64,000 nt of DNA. It comes from Nitratifractor salsuginis DSM 16511. GTDB lineage: Bacteria; Campylobacterota; Campylobacteria; Campylobacterales; Sulfurovaceae. Position numbers and translations under genes: made by a program. Where the stretch lies: the NCBI RefSeq assembly GCF_000186245.1, contig NC_014935.1, positions 1,364,001-1,428,000 of the forward strand. The letters run 5' to 3'. Positions 43,958-53,904 of the stretch are shown here, piece after piece. The notes beneath the pieces were generated by a model. That model searched no databases. It saw only the letters and a program-made list of their open reading frames with translations, and was not told the DNA's origin. Each line of letters begins with the position of its first letter. Within the stretch, counting starts at the first letter, position 1.

Positions 43958-44816
43958 CGTTTTAGTCACCGGTGCCAACGGTCAACTCGGTTCGGAAATA
44001 AGGGAACTTTCATCTCTCTTCCCCTACATATATTTTTTTACGGATCAAAATATCCTGGACATTACCGATAAAGAGCAGATCACGCAATTTGTAAAAAGCA
44101 ACTCTATCGACACCATCATCAATTGTGCAGCCTATACCGCCGTCGATAAGGCGGAAGAGGATAAAATTAACGCCGACAAGGTCAACCATTTGGCCGTTCG
44201 CTATTTGGCGGAGATTGCAAAGGAAGAAGATATCAAACTGCTTCACATCTCCACGGATTATGTCTTCGACGGGAAAAACTACACGCCCTATACTGAAGAG
44301 GACAGAACGAACCCCAATGGAGTCTATGGAGCCACGAAGCTTGCAGGCGAAGAAGCTATGCGTGATATCAATCCCAAAAACTCCATTATCATCAGGACAT
44401 CGTGGGTCTATTCCGGTTACGGAGCGAATTTCGTCAAAACGATGCTGCGCCTTGGAAAAGAGAAGAAGGATCTTGGTGTGATTTTTGACCAGGTGGGTTC
44501 CCCCACCTATGCAAAAGATTTAGCAAAAACCATTCTTAGCATACTGCCAAACATCGAAAACGAGAAAGTGGAAATATATCACTATTCCAATGAAGGAGTA
44601 GTCAGCTGGTATGATTTCGCAAAAGAGATTATGCGGATGGCGAAACTCGATTGTACGATCAAGCCGATCGAAACGAAAGAGTATCCGACACCGGCTATGC
44701 GCCCTCACTATTCAGTGCTCAACAAATCAAAAATCAAAAAAGAGTTCGGTCTAACCATTCCCTACTGGAAAGACAGCCTGGACGAATGCTTGAAGACCAT
44801 GGGAGAAAGAAAATAA
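43950..44816 (+). CDS. rmlD: dTDP-4-dehydrorhamnose reductase
   Basis: Final reduction giving dTDP-L-rhamnose. A 288-aa SDR protein from the ATG at 43950: VLVTGANGQLGSEIREL, HISTDYVFDGKNYTPY, GATKLAGEEAM with YGATK, and FVKTMLRLGKEKKDLGVI. A longer frame would start inside rmlC. GGGA lies upstream. Stop abuts the rmlB start. Confidence 0.95.
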   Translation: MANVLVTGANGQLGSEIRELSSLFPYIYFFTDQNILDITDKEQITQFVKSNSIDTIINCAAYTAVDKAEEDKINADKVNHLAVRYLAEIAKEEDIKLLHISTDYVFDGKNYTPYTEEDRTNPNGVYGATKLAGEEAMRDINPKNSIIIRTSWVYSGYGANFVKTMLRLGKEKKDLGVIFDQVGSPTYAKDLAKTILSILPNIENEKVEIYHYSNEGVVSWYDFAKEIMRMAKLDCTIKPIETKEYPTPAMRPHYSVLNKSKIKKEFGLTIPYWKDSLDECLKTMGERK

Positions 44817-45860
44817 ATGTTCGACAACGACAATCAGACCATTTTGATAACGGGGGGAGCCGGATTCATAGGCAGTAACTTTATTCCATATTTTCTGGAT
44901 AAATATCCCGAATACAATCTAGTCAATCTCGACCTTCTTACCTATGCAGGCAATCCTGAAAATCTCAAAGAGGTCGAAAACCACCCACGCTATAAATTTA
45001 TAAGAGGAAATATTTGTAATCGTGAACTCGTAGATTTCATCTTCAACGAGTATGATATTCGAGGCGTGATCCATTTTGCGGCTGAATCCCACGTCGACAA
45101 TAGTATCAAAAACCCCGGTGTGTTTGTCGAGACCAATGTCAACGGAACTTATACACTCCTCGACGTAACCAAAAACCATTGGATGGAAAAACCGTTCACA
45201 TACAAAGATGATTACCAAAATTGCCGTTTCCATCATATCTCGACCGACGAGGTTTATGGAACACTTGGCGAAGATCCAAATGAGCTCTTTACCGAAGAGA
45301 CACCCTACGCTCCGAATTCCCCCTACTCGGCATCCAAGGCATCGAGCGACATGATCGTCAGGTCCTATGTAGAAACATTCGGGATGAACTGCGTCATCAC
45401 CAACTGCTCAAACAACTACGGCCCTAAACAGCATGACGAAAAACTGATTCCTACCATTATAAGAAATGCCCTTCAGGGTAATCCAATCCCCATATACGGT
45501 GATGGGAAAAACATCCGAGACTGGCTCTATGTCCTCGATCACTGTAAAGGAATAGATCTTGTGTACCATAACGGTAAAAAGGGCGAAACCTATAATATCG
45601 GGGGAAGAAACGAAAGGACCAATCTGGAAATCGTCAATAGGATTTGTAAGATACTGGACGAAAAAGTTCCTCGAAAAAATGGCGAAAGTTATAAGAAGTT
45701 GGTTACATTCGTTGAAGACAGAGCTGGCCACGACAGACGCTATGCCATCGATGCAACGAAGATCGAAAGTGAACTTAGTTGGAAAGCGGATGAGAATTTC
45801 GAGTCCGGCATAATAAAAACAGTGGACTGGTATTTGAAGAAATATGGAGTTACTAAATAA
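44817..45860 (+). CDS. rmlB: dTDP-glucose 4,6-dehydratase
   Basis: Second step of dTDP-L-rhamnose synthesis, making dTDP-4-keto-6-deoxyglucose. A 347-aa SDR enzyme: ILITGGAGFIGSNFIPYFLDKYPEYN, HFAAESHVDNSI, HHISTDEVYGTLG with the catalytic D/E pair, SPYSASKASSDMIV (YxxxK) and NCSNNYGPKQHDEKLIPT. It marks the boundary between normal composition and the AT-rich island that follows directly. Confidence 0.97.
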   Translation: MFDNDNQTILITGGAGFIGSNFIPYFLDKYPEYNLVNLDLLTYAGNPENLKEVENHPRYKFIRGNICNRELVDFIFNEYDIRGVIHFAAESHVDNSIKNPGVFVETNVNGTYTLLDVTKNHWMEKPFTYKDDYQNCRFHHISTDEVYGTLGEDPNELFTEETPYAPNSPYSASKASSDMIVRSYVETFGMNCVITNCSNNYGPKQHDEKLIPTIIRNALQGNPIPIYGDGKNIRDWLYVLDHCKGIDLVYHNGKKGETYNIGGRNERTNLEIVNRICKILDEKVPRKNGESYKKLVTFVEDRAGHDRRYAIDATKIESELSWKADENFESGIIKTVDWYLKKYGVTK

Positions 45861-47132
45861 TTGTTTAGTCGTATAAAAAATATAGTCAATACTGAAGATA
45901 AAAAAAGACTTTTATCAAATTTTCTTTCATTATCTTTATTGCAAGCATTTACATATATATTACCTCTTCTTACGTTACCTTACCTAGTAAGAGTTTTGGG
46001 AGCAGATAAGTTTGGTTTAGTTATGTTTGCACAATCATTTATCATGTTTTTTTCTATTTTGGTAGATTATGGATTTAATTTATCAGCCACGAGAGAGATA
46101 GCAATTCATAGAGATAATAAAGAAAAAATCACAGAGATATTTAGTAGTGTCATGCAAATAAAGTTTATTCTTATAGTAGTGTCATTTATTATACTCTCTA
46201 TTATAGTCTTTACTTTTGAAAAATTTTCGAATGATTGGAAGCTTTACTATTTGACATTTCTTTTTGTCATAGGACAAGCATTTTTCCCAATATGGTATTT
46301 TCAAGGTATGGAGAGGATGAAATATATCACCATTGTCAATGTATTTTCAAAACTTTTATTTACCATATTTATATTTGTATTTATACGAAATAAAAATGAT
46401 TACATACTTGTGCCTGTCTTAAATAGTTTAGGTTTTATCTTAGGTGGTATAATCTCTTTATGGATGATATATAAATATTTTAATCTAACATTTAAAATTC
46501 AAAGTTTTCAAACTATGATGGTGTACTTTAAAGATAGCTCCCAATTCTTTTTGTCAAGAGTGTCTCTATCTATTTATACATCAGCAAATACCTTTGTATT
46601 AGGATTATTTACAAATACCACATTAGTTGGTTACTATTCTATAGCAGAAAAGTTATACCAGGCTATGTCAGGAATATATCATCCAATTATAAACACTATT
46701 TATCCTTATTTATCAAAAACTAAAAATATATTTTTCTATAATAAATTATTTATAATAATTTCTATTATTAATACAATTGGTGTAATATTTATATATCTAT
46801 TTTCAAATGATATAATAGATATAATTTTTAAAATTAAAAGTATGGAAGTCAATACCGTTTTATTGATTTTTGTAACATCGTCTATTTTACATGTACCAGC
46901 CATATTACTTGGTTATCCACTTTTGGCAGCATTTGGATATCCAAAATATGCAAATCTAACAGTTATCCAAAGTTCTATTATACATTTGATAGGATTAGGC
47001 ATATTAACCATATTGAAGATGATTACAATCTACAATGTTGCGTATATGGTTTTAATTACTGAAACTACAGTTTTTTTAACCAGAATTTATTATGCAAAAA
47101 AATTTAATCTAATATTTAAAAGGAGTAAATAG
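45861..47132 (+). CDS. wzx: Lipid-linked O-antigen repeat-unit flippase (Wzx)
   Basis: A 423-aa polysaccharide flippase of the MOP superfamily with about twelve hydrophobic spans. The start ([35 protein letters not shown]) is typical of Wzx/RfbX. It should move undecaprenyl-PP-linked repeat units across the inner membrane. TTG start right after the rmlB stop, with GGAG 11 nt upstream inside rmlB. The DNA is strongly AT-rich compared with rmlB, opening an island that runs to about 55 kb. It overlaps the PEP mutase gene by one base (TAGTG). Confidence 0.9.
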   Translation: MFSRIKNIVNTEDKKRLLSNFLSLSLLQAFTYILPLLTLPYLVRVLGADKFGLVMFAQSFIMFFSILVDYGFNLSATREIAIHRDNKEKITEIFSSVMQIKFILIVVSFIILSIIVFTFEKFSNDWKLYYLTFLFVIGQAFFPIWYFQGMERMKYITIVNVFSKLLFTIFIFVFIRNKNDYILVPVLNSLGFILGGIISLWMIYKYFNLTFKIQSFQTMMVYFKDSSQFFLSRVSLSIYTSANTFVLGLFTNTTLVGYYSIAEKLYQAMSGIYHPIINTIYPYLSKTKNIFFYNKLFIIISIINTIGVIFIYLFSNDIIDIIFKIKSMEVNTVLLIFVTSSILHVPAILLGYPLLAAFGYPKYANLTVIQSSIIHLIGLGILTILKMITIYNVAYMVLITETTVFLTRIYYAKKFNLIFKRSK

Positions 47133-48421
47133 TGAACAAAAAAGTTTATGTAGGAATGAGTGCAGATCTAATTCATCCGGGGCATATGAATATAATAAAA
47201 GAAGCATCAAAGTTAGGAGAAGTAATAATAGGTCTTTTAACTGATGAGGCTATAGCAAGCTATAAAAGACTTCCTTATATGAATTATGAACAAAGAAAAG
47301 AAGTTTTAGAAAACATAAAAGGAGTTTCAAAAGTTATTCCGCAAGAGACTTTAGATTATAGATATAATTTAAGAAAAATAAAACCAGACTATGTGGTTCA
47401 TGGAACAGATTGGAGAGAAGGAGTTCAGGCAAAGGTAAGAGAACAAGTCATAGAGACTTTAAAAGAATGGGGAGGTGAATTAGTTGAACCAGAATATACT
47501 AAAGGAATTTCATCTACAAAATTGAATCAATCTTTAAAAGAAATTGGTACTACTCCTGATATACGAAGGGCAAGACTTAGAAGATTAATAAAAGCAAAAG
47601 ACACAATAAGGATTATGGAAGTTCATAATGCTTTAAGTGGATTGATTGTTGAAAATATAAAAGTTAACAATATTGAATTTGATGGAATGTGGAGTAGTAG
47701 TTTAACAGATTCAACTGCAAAAGGTAAACCTGATATAGAAGCTGTTGATATTACAAGTAGAATAAGTACAGTAAATGAAATATTTGAAGTTACAACAAAA
47801 CCTATGATTTTTGATGCCGACACTGGAGGAATTGCCGAACATTTTGTTTTTACAGTAAGAAATCTTGAAAGGATTGGTGTGAGCGCTGTTATAATTGAAG
47901 ATAAGACAGGTTTAAAAAAGAATTCTCTTTTTGGTAATGAAGTTACACAAACTCAAGATAGTATAGAAAATTTTTGTCATAAAATTAATATGGGGAAAAG
48001 AGCACAAATTACAGATGATTTTATGATAATTGCAAGAATTGAAAGTTTAATTTTGGAAAAAGGTATGGATGATGCTATTACTCGTGCAAAAGCTTATGTT
48101 GAAGCTGGTGCAGATGGGATAATGATACATTCAAGACAAAAAGAACCTACTGAAATTTTAGAATTTTGTAAAATTTTTAGAAAAGAATATAATGATATTC
48201 CTATTGCTGTTGTGCCAACATCTTATAATCAAATTACAGCTACAGAATTAAGCGAAGCGGGAGTCAACATAGTTATTTATGCAAACCATATGCTAAGAGC
48301 AGCATATCCAGGCATGATTAATGTAGCTAAATCTATTTTAGAACATGATAGAAGTTTAGAAGCGGAAAAAGATTTGCTTTCAATAAAAGAAATTTTAGAG
48401 CTTATACCGGGTACGAAATAA
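47132..48421 (+). CDS. aepX: Phosphoenolpyruvate mutase with N-terminal cytidylyltransferase domain
   Basis: Commits carbon to phosphonates by rearranging PEP to phosphonopyruvate (C-P bond formation). Two domains in 429 aa. Residues 1-135 are a TagD-like nucleotidyltransferase with [17 protein letters not shown] (HxGH) and the TKGISSTKL motif. Residues 140-429 are a PEP mutase with [16 protein letters not shown], the metal-binding FDADTGG and the mutase-defining [10 protein letters not shown]. This fusion is known from B. fragilis AepX and others. The nucleotidyltransferase domain probably activates the final phosphonate as its CMP ester. GTG start overlapping the wzx stop. Confidence 0.93.
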   Translation: MNKKVYVGMSADLIHPGHMNIIKEASKLGEVIIGLLTDEAIASYKRLPYMNYEQRKEVLENIKGVSKVIPQETLDYRYNLRKIKPDYVVHGTDWREGVQAKVREQVIETLKEWGGELVEPEYTKGISSTKLNQSLKEIGTTPDIRRARLRRLIKAKDTIRIMEVHNALSGLIVENIKVNNIEFDGMWSSSLTDSTAKGKPDIEAVDITSRISTVNEIFEVTTKPMIFDADTGGIAEHFVFTVRNLERIGVSAVIIEDKTGLKKNSLFGNEVTQTQDSIENFCHKINMGKRAQITDDFMIIARIESLILEKGMDDAITRAKAYVEAGADGIMIHSRQKEPTEILEFCKIFRKEYNDIPIAVVPTSYNQITATELSEAGVNIVIYANHMLRAAYPGMINVAKSILEHDRSLEAEKDLLSIKEILELIPGTK

Positions 48422-49470
48422 TGGTAGATACTAAAAAATTTGTCAATTCTTTGATAGAGAATGGCTATACTCATATTTGTGCTGTGCCTTGTAGTTTCGC
48501 TAAAAATTTAATAAATGAAATTATTAATAATGAAAATATTGAATATATTCCAAGTGCTTCAGAAGCTATTGCAGTAAGTATAGCTGCTGGACTTAGAATG
48601 TCTGGAAAGAAGCCTATAGTTGTTGTACAAAGTTCAGGTTTGACAAATATGGGAAGCTGTATTACAAGTATGTTATTGCCTTATGGTATAACTTTTCCAA
48701 TTATTACAAGTTGGAGAACATATAAAGAAGGTGATAGTGAGGTACAACACAAACACTTGGCTACTGCACTTCCAAAATTAATAGAAACATATGGATATAA
48801 ATATCAAATTCTAGAACAGAATAATTTAGATACAATGATTTCTCAAATAAATAATTCAAATAATGATTTTTTGATTAATATTTTAAAAAAAGATACATTT
48901 TCAAATATTGAATTATATGAGGAGTATAAATTAAAATTAGATTATATTCCAAGAAGTGTATTTTTGAAAACTTTAAATAAAAAGTATAAAAATAGCAATA
49001 CAATATTTATAGGAACAACAGGAAATACTGCAAGAGAGATGTATACTTTTATGCCAGATACAAAAAATTTTTATATGGTAGGCAATATGGGAGGTGCATT
49101 ATCTGTTGGAGTTGGCATGGCAAAAGCAGGTAAAAAAGTGATAGTTCTTGGTGGGGATGCAGAATTTGTAATGCACATGGGAGGACTTACAACTGCTGGA
49201 AGATACAAAAATTTAGATTTAAATTATATACTTTTTGATAATGAATCAAATAAATCAACAGGTGGACAAGCAACATATCAAAATCATATCAACTATATTG
49301 GTATAGCTAAAAATTGTGGATTTCATGTTTATGAAAAAATTATTTATAATTCATCTGATATGATAAATTCAATTAGGGATAATGGATTGAATTTCTTACA
49401 TGTAAAATGTGGATATGATAAAGTCACTCCAAGACCGCCTGTAGAAGCAGTTGCTATAAACAAGGTATAA
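48421..49470 (+). CDS. aepY: Phosphonopyruvate decarboxylase
   Basis: Thiamine-pyrophosphate enzyme converting phosphonopyruvate to phosphonoacetaldehyde and CO2, the step that pulls the unfavourable mutase reaction forward. The 349-aa protein has the N-terminal pyrimidine-binding domain (YIPSASEAIAVSIAAGLRMSGKKPIVVVQSSGLTN) and the C-terminal cofactor-binding GGDAEFVMHMGGLTTAG...NESNKSTGGQ. It overlaps aepX by one base. Confidence 0.92.
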   Translation: MVDTKKFVNSLIENGYTHICAVPCSFAKNLINEIINNENIEYIPSASEAIAVSIAAGLRMSGKKPIVVVQSSGLTNMGSCITSMLLPYGITFPIITSWRTYKEGDSEVQHKHLATALPKLIETYGYKYQILEQNNLDTMISQINNSNNDFLINILKKDTFSNIELYEEYKLKLDYIPRSVFLKTLNKKYKNSNTIFIGTTGNTAREMYTFMPDTKNFYMVGNMGGALSVGVGMAKAGKKVIVLGGDAEFVMHMGGLTTAGRYKNLDLNYILFDNESNKSTGGQATYQNHINYIGIAKNCGFHVYEKIIYNSSDMINSIRDNGLNFLHVKCGYDKVTPRPPVEAVAINKV

Positions 49471-49472
49471 AA

Positions 49473-50534
49473 ATGACAAAAATTAATTATTATATGCCTG
49501 TAAAAATCATATATAAAGTAAAAGCCTTAGTTGATATTAAAAAGCATATAGACGATAAAACAGTTTTATTGGTGACATCAGCCGGGCATATAAAACGAGG
49601 TTTATTGAATAAACTTAAAAATGTAAATATAACACATGTAATAGATAATATCGATACTCATCCTGAATTTAAAAATTTAGAATCCATCTATGAATCTATA
49701 TTAGACATAGATTTTGATATCATACTGGCTATTGGTGGTGGAAGTGTAATTGATAGTGCTAAATATCTTTCAGTTTATAATAATAATAAAGATAAAACCT
49801 TTGTAACAAAATTGATAAAAAACCAAATTAATACTGACTATTTCATAAAACCTTTTATTTCTGTACCGACCACAGCAGGAACAGGAAGTGAAATAACACC
49901 TTGGGCTACTATTTGGGATATGGAAGAAAAGAAAAAATATTCTCTATATTTACCAGAGCTTTTTAGTAAAATAGCTATTTATGATCCTTCTTTAACTTTA
50001 TCAGTTCCAAAAGATGTAACTATTCAAACAGGACTTGATACATTGTCACATGCACTAGAATCCATTTGGAATAAAAATGCGAATGAAATAACCATCAATT
50101 ACGCTATAAAATCCGCAAAATTGATAGTAGATAATTTACCATTACTTTTAGAAAATTTAAATAATTTAGAATATAGAGATAATATTATGAAAGCATGTAT
50201 GTATGCAGGATTGGCCTTTTCTAATACACAGACGGCTGTCGCTCATGCCATGAGTTATTATATGACTGCACATAAAAATATACCTCATGGAATAGCTTGT
50301 AGTTTTACACTACCTATGCTGATTGATAATATAATAGGTAAATATGATTTTATTGACGAAGCATTAATCAAAATATTTGGAGAATGCAGTTCTAAACCAC
50401 TAAGAGAAATGTTAAAAGTTCTAAATATATCTACAGTATTTAGTGACTATGGTATTTATGACGAAGAGTTGGAACTTTTAAAATCTTCTTTGGATAAAAT
50501 TCAAAGAGCTGAAAACAGTTTGGTAGCAATATGA
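49473..50534 (+). CDS. Iron-containing alcohol dehydrogenase, predicted phosphonoacetaldehyde reductase
   Basis: A 353-aa group III alcohol dehydrogenase. NAD(P) loop AIGGGSVIDSAKYLS, PTTAGTGSEITPWATIWD, and the metal ligands in GLDTLSHALESIW and VAHAMSYYMTAHKNIPHGIACS (one Asp and three His) are intact. Its place right after the mutase and decarboxylase, with no aminotransferase gene, predicts reduction of phosphonoacetaldehyde to 2-hydroxyethylphosphonate, as PhpC does in phosphinothricin biosynthesis. The substrate is inferred from context only. It overlaps the next gene by 4 nt. Confidence 0.82.
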   Translation: MTKINYYMPVKIIYKVKALVDIKKHIDDKTVLLVTSAGHIKRGLLNKLKNVNITHVIDNIDTHPEFKNLESIYESILDIDFDIILAIGGGSVIDSAKYLSVYNNNKDKTFVTKLIKNQINTDYFIKPFISVPTTAGTGSEITPWATIWDMEEKKKYSLYLPELFSKIAIYDPSLTLSVPKDVTIQTGLDTLSHALESIWNKNANEITINYAIKSAKLIVDNLPLLLENLNNLEYRDNIMKACMYAGLAFSNTQTAVAHAMSYYMTAHKNIPHGIACSFTLPMLIDNIIGKYDFIDEALIKIFGECSSKPLREMLKVLNISTVFSDYGIYDEELELLKSSLDKIQRAENSLVAI

Positions 50535-51673
50535 TAAAAAAGATTTTTATATATTTTATGAATTTGCCTCTATATTATTTTATGTTTTTAATTCCTCCTA
50601 AAAGAAATCTATGGGTTTTTGGTGCATGGTATGGTGAAAAATATTTTGACAATCCCAGATTTCTTTTTGAATATGTTCAAAAAAATAATCCACAAGTTAA
50701 TGTGGTTTGGATAACAAAAGATAAAGCGATATGCAATAATAAAACTATCTTATACAAATATTCATTAAAAGCAATCATGACTTCTATTATTGCAGAAGTC
50801 TATTTAATATCACACTCTACTTTAACTGATTTATACCCGTTCATAAATAATAAAACGAGAAAAGTAGTCCAATTATGGCATGGGATTCCAATAAAAAAAA
50901 TAGGTAAAGATGACAATAGGTATAATCATCAAAATATAAAAAACAAAATTAAATTTTTTATATTTCCTTTTTTGATTGAAAAATATTCACTTATCATTTC
51001 TTCTTCTGAAAGTGATCGAATTAATATGGCTTCAGCATTTGATGCTGCTTTAAGTCAAGTAAAATTAACAGGGTATCCGAGGAATGACGTATTTTATAAT
51101 AATCATTATGAAGTTAAAGAGTTCAAAATACTTTACGCTCCTACTTTAAGGGATAAGGTGGATGATGAAGTGAATTTGTTCGATGATTTTGGTTTTGATA
51201 GTAATATAGTTCTACAATTCTTAGAAGAGAATAATATTTATTTAGATATAAAAATGCATCCAGCAAATAAAATAGATAAAAAATTTAAGAGTTCTGTAAA
51301 ATCAAAACATATCCGGTTCTTAGAATCCAAAATGGAAATAAATGAAATATTGCAAGATTACAGTATCATAATAAGTGACTATTCAGGATTATATATTGAT
51401 TATTTACTAACTGATAGACCTATAATTTTTGCACCATTTGATTACAAAAAATATATTACCAAAGATAGAGAACTTTATTATAAATATGATGATGTAACTC
51501 CTGGACCCAAATGCCGTAATTGGAATGAAGTCTTAGAATGGATTATAAAATTTAAAGAAAATCCTGAGTTGTACAAAGAAAAAAGAAAAGAAGTAAAAGA
51601 TAGATTTCATAAATATCAAGATGGCAATAGTTGTGAGAGAGTTTATAGAGAAATCTTAAAACTGGTGAATTAA
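50531..51673 (+). CDS. CDP-glycerol glycerophosphotransferase family (TagB/TagF-like) transferase
   Basis: A 380-aa membrane-associated transferase related to teichoic-acid enzymes TagB/TagF. Hydrophobic N-terminus (IFIYFMNLPLYYFMFLIPP), then VQLWHGIPIKKIGKDD, AYTP-like YAPTLRD, and the acceptor/donor motif IISDYSGLYIDYLLTDRPIIFAPFDYKKY, ending in DGNSCERVYREI. These enzymes move a phospho-alcohol from a CDP donor to a glycan. Directly following phosphonate genes with a cytidylyltransferase domain, it most probably transfers hydroxyethylphosphonate from CMP-hydroxyethylphosphonate to the repeat unit. Transfer of glycerol phosphate is the main alternative, but no glycerol-phosphate cytidylyltransferase gene is separate here. 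Confidence 0.85.
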   Translation: MIKKIFIYFMNLPLYYFMFLIPPKRNLWVFGAWYGEKYFDNPRFLFEYVQKNNPQVNVVWITKDKAICNNKTILYKYSLKAIMTSIIAEVYLISHSTLTDLYPFINNKTRKVVQLWHGIPIKKIGKDDNRYNHQNIKNKIKFFIFPFLIEKYSLIISSSESDRINMASAFDAALSQVKLTGYPRNDVFYNNHYEVKEFKILYAPTLRDKVDDEVNLFDDFGFDSNIVLQFLEENNIYLDIKMHPANKIDKKFKSSVKSKHIRFLESKMEINEILQDYSIIISDYSGLYIDYLLTDRPIIFAPFDYKKYITKDRELYYKYDDVTPGPKCRNWNEVLEWIIKFKENPELYKEKRKEVKDRFHKYQDGNSCERVYREILKLVN

Positions 51674-52669
51674 ATGACTAAAAAAGTATATATTGTCTTA
51701 CTAAATTACAATGGCTGGGAAGACACGATAGAGTGTTTGGAAAGTGTTCTGAAAAATGATTATGATAATTATCAAATTATAGTTGTAGATAATGATTCAC
51801 CAAATAATTCAATGGAATATATCATTAACTGGGCAGAAGGTAAACAAGAAATTGTTTATGATGAAAATTCACAACTCAGACATCTGAGCCAACCGTTTGA
51901 ATTAAAGCCTTTAAAATATATTTATTATAAAAAAGAAGAGGCCCTAAAGGGTGGCGAAAAAGAAAAAGAATTGGAGCTAAATAATAATCCATTGATATTA
52001 ATTCAAGCAGGAGAAAATGGTGGTTTTGCAGCTGGGAACAACATTGGAATTAAATATGCTCTTGCAAAAAATGACTTTGAGTACATTTGGCTTTTAAATA
52101 ATGATACAGTTATAGAAGAAAATAGTTTAAGCTCGTTGGTGAATTATGCATCCAAAAATAATCTTGGTATAAGTGGTTCAACCCTTTTGTATTATGATAA
52201 TCCAAAAATGGTACAAGCCTATGGAGGAACAATAAATAAATTTTTTGGAACGAGTAAACATATACTGGATCAGGATGAAATAGAAAAAAAACTTGATTAT
52301 GTTGTAGGGGCTTCTTTCCTTATAAGTAAAAAGGTGATACACAAAATTGGATTATTACCTGAGGAGTATTTTTTATATTATGAGGAAACAGATTATTGTT
52401 TTAATGCTAGAAATAATGATTTTAAACTTGGAGTATGTGTAGATAGCAAGGTTTATCATAAGGAAGGGAATAGCACTGGAGCAAGCGGAGACTCAAATAA
52501 TAAGAATGATTTTAGTGATGTTTTGATTTTAAAAAATCGTATTAAATTTCACAAAAAGTACTTGGGTGGAGGAATCAGCCTTTGGCTTGGTATTATGATT
52601 GCTTTTATGAAAAGAGTAAAACGAGGTCATTCAAATAGGATATTGAAGGTTTTATATGATTCAATATAA
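51674..52669 (+). CDS. Glycosyltransferase family 2, rhamnosyltransferase-like
   Basis: A 331-aa GT-A enzyme: YIVLLNYNGWEDTIECLESVLKNDY, IVVDNDSPNNS, GENGGFAAGNNIGIKYAL and the DXD-type LLNNDTVIEE, with VGASFLISKKVIHKIGLLPEEYFLYYEETDYCF. The pattern resembles WcaA/RfbN-type rhamnosyltransferases, and dTDP-rhamnose is made by the adjacent rml genes. A lysine/glutamate-rich insert (KKEEALKGGEKEKELELN) is unusual. It overlaps the polymerase gene by 14 nt. Confidence 0.82.
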   Translation: MTKKVYIVLLNYNGWEDTIECLESVLKNDYDNYQIIVVDNDSPNNSMEYIINWAEGKQEIVYDENSQLRHLSQPFELKPLKYIYYKKEEALKGGEKEKELELNNNPLILIQAGENGGFAAGNNIGIKYALAKNDFEYIWLLNNDTVIEENSLSSLVNYASKNNLGISGSTLLYYDNPKMVQAYGGTINKFFGTSKHILDQDEIEKKLDYVVGASFLISKKVIHKIGLLPEEYFLYYEETDYCFNARNNDFKLGVCVDSKVYHKEGNSTGASGDSNNKNDFSDVLILKNRIKFHKKYLGGGISLWLGIMIAFMKRVKRGHSNRILKVLYDSI

Positions 52670-53900
52670 TACATTTACCATATATAGAACATTATTATTA
52701 AAATTATATTTATCTTTTTTATTTATATGTTCAATGTTGCCATCAGGTACAATTTATAATTTTAATATTAAAATATACATATTTATATTATTAATAATTT
52801 TTTCTATTCCAATGTTATTTAAATTGAAGATGAAAAAAAACGATGTTTCTGTAATTTTCTTTGTTACATTTATAATATGTTTTTACACTTTGCTTGGAAA
52901 TATAAATGGTTATGAATTCACTTCAGTTTTGTTGGAATTTAAATTTCTATTTGGAATATATTTAATGCTTTTAATAACATATTTTATGTATTTATTTGTT
53001 GATGATAAACTATTTTTTTTGAGAAATGTTATAATTTATACTATCTATGGATCAATGATATATTTATTTATAAAAAGTTATTTTTTTTTAATGATATATT
53101 TTAAATTATATGATTACTCTCTTATGAAAGACGTAATATTTCCAATTATCAATTATAAGCCAGTTGGTTTAAATATAATTATTGGTGCACCAAGATTCTC
53201 ATTTGTAACAATGGATTTTTTATCAGTTGCCCTTTTCATTTTATATATTTATTTTAGAAACAAAATAATTTATATTAAATTTCCATTATTTATCGAATTT
53301 TTTTATTCAATTATTTTATTTATATCAATTTTTTCAGCTTATTCAAGATTTATATTCATTATTTTCCCTATATTATTAATCATTGTATTTTTGTTGAATA
53401 AAAACTATAAAACAATAATTTTAGCTTTTATTATTGGTATATTATTTAGCATCGTTTTTCATAAAGATATTTCATTGATTATTTTTCAGCGATTTGTTAA
53501 TCAAGAACATAGTGACAGTTGGCGCATTATAATGACACACGCTCTCTTAAATAGTTGGTCACAATCACCTTTTTTAGGAAGAGGAATTGGAGCATATTCC
53601 TTAGAACTTATAAGAGATAGATCCATGCCTTTTTCATATGAAGTTCAATTTGTCTCTATTTTAATGCAATTTGGCATATCGTTTATTTTATTAAATATTT
53701 TTATATTATATTTCTTTTTAAAAAATATAACTAATAGAACCATATTACTAACATTTTCAATATATATTTCTTTGATATTAGGCTCTTTTACAAATCAATA
53801 TTTACTATCAACTACTACAGGTGTAATATATGTAATTATTTTTATCATATTATTAGTTTTCAATAATGTGAATTATATAAGTAAGAAAGTGAGAAATTAA
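52656..53900 (+). CDS. wzy: O-antigen polymerase (Wzy)
   Basis: A 414-aa protein with about ten to twelve hydrophobic spans and an extremely AT-rich gene. A large periplasmic loop near residues 275-320 includes RFVNQEHSDSWRIIMTHALLNSWSQSPFLGRGIGAYSLELIRD, the pattern of Wzy/ligase proteins. In the middle of the repeat-unit gene set it should polymerise repeat units on undecaprenyl pyrophosphate. Sequence is poorly conserved in this family, so the call depends on topology and position. Confidence 0.78.
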   Translation: MIQYNTFTIYRTLLLKLYLSFLFICSMLPSGTIYNFNIKIYIFILLIIFSIPMLFKLKMKKNDVSVIFFVTFIICFYTLLGNINGYEFTSVLLEFKFLFGIYLMLLITYFMYLFVDDKLFFLRNVIIYTIYGSMIYLFIKSYFFLMIYFKLYDYSLMKDVIFPIINYKPVGLNIIIGAPRFSFVTMDFLSVALFILYIYFRNKIIYIKFPLFIEFFYSIILFISIFSAYSRFIFIIFPILLIIVFLLNKNYKTIILAFIIGILFSIVFHKDISLIIFQRFVNQEHSDSWRIIMTHALLNSWSQSPFLGRGIGAYSLELIRDRSMPFSYEVQFVSILMQFGISFILLNIFILYFFLKNITNRTILLTFSIYISLILGSFTNQYLLSTTTGVIYVIIFIILLVFNNVNYISKKVRN

Positions 53901-53904
53901 ATAA

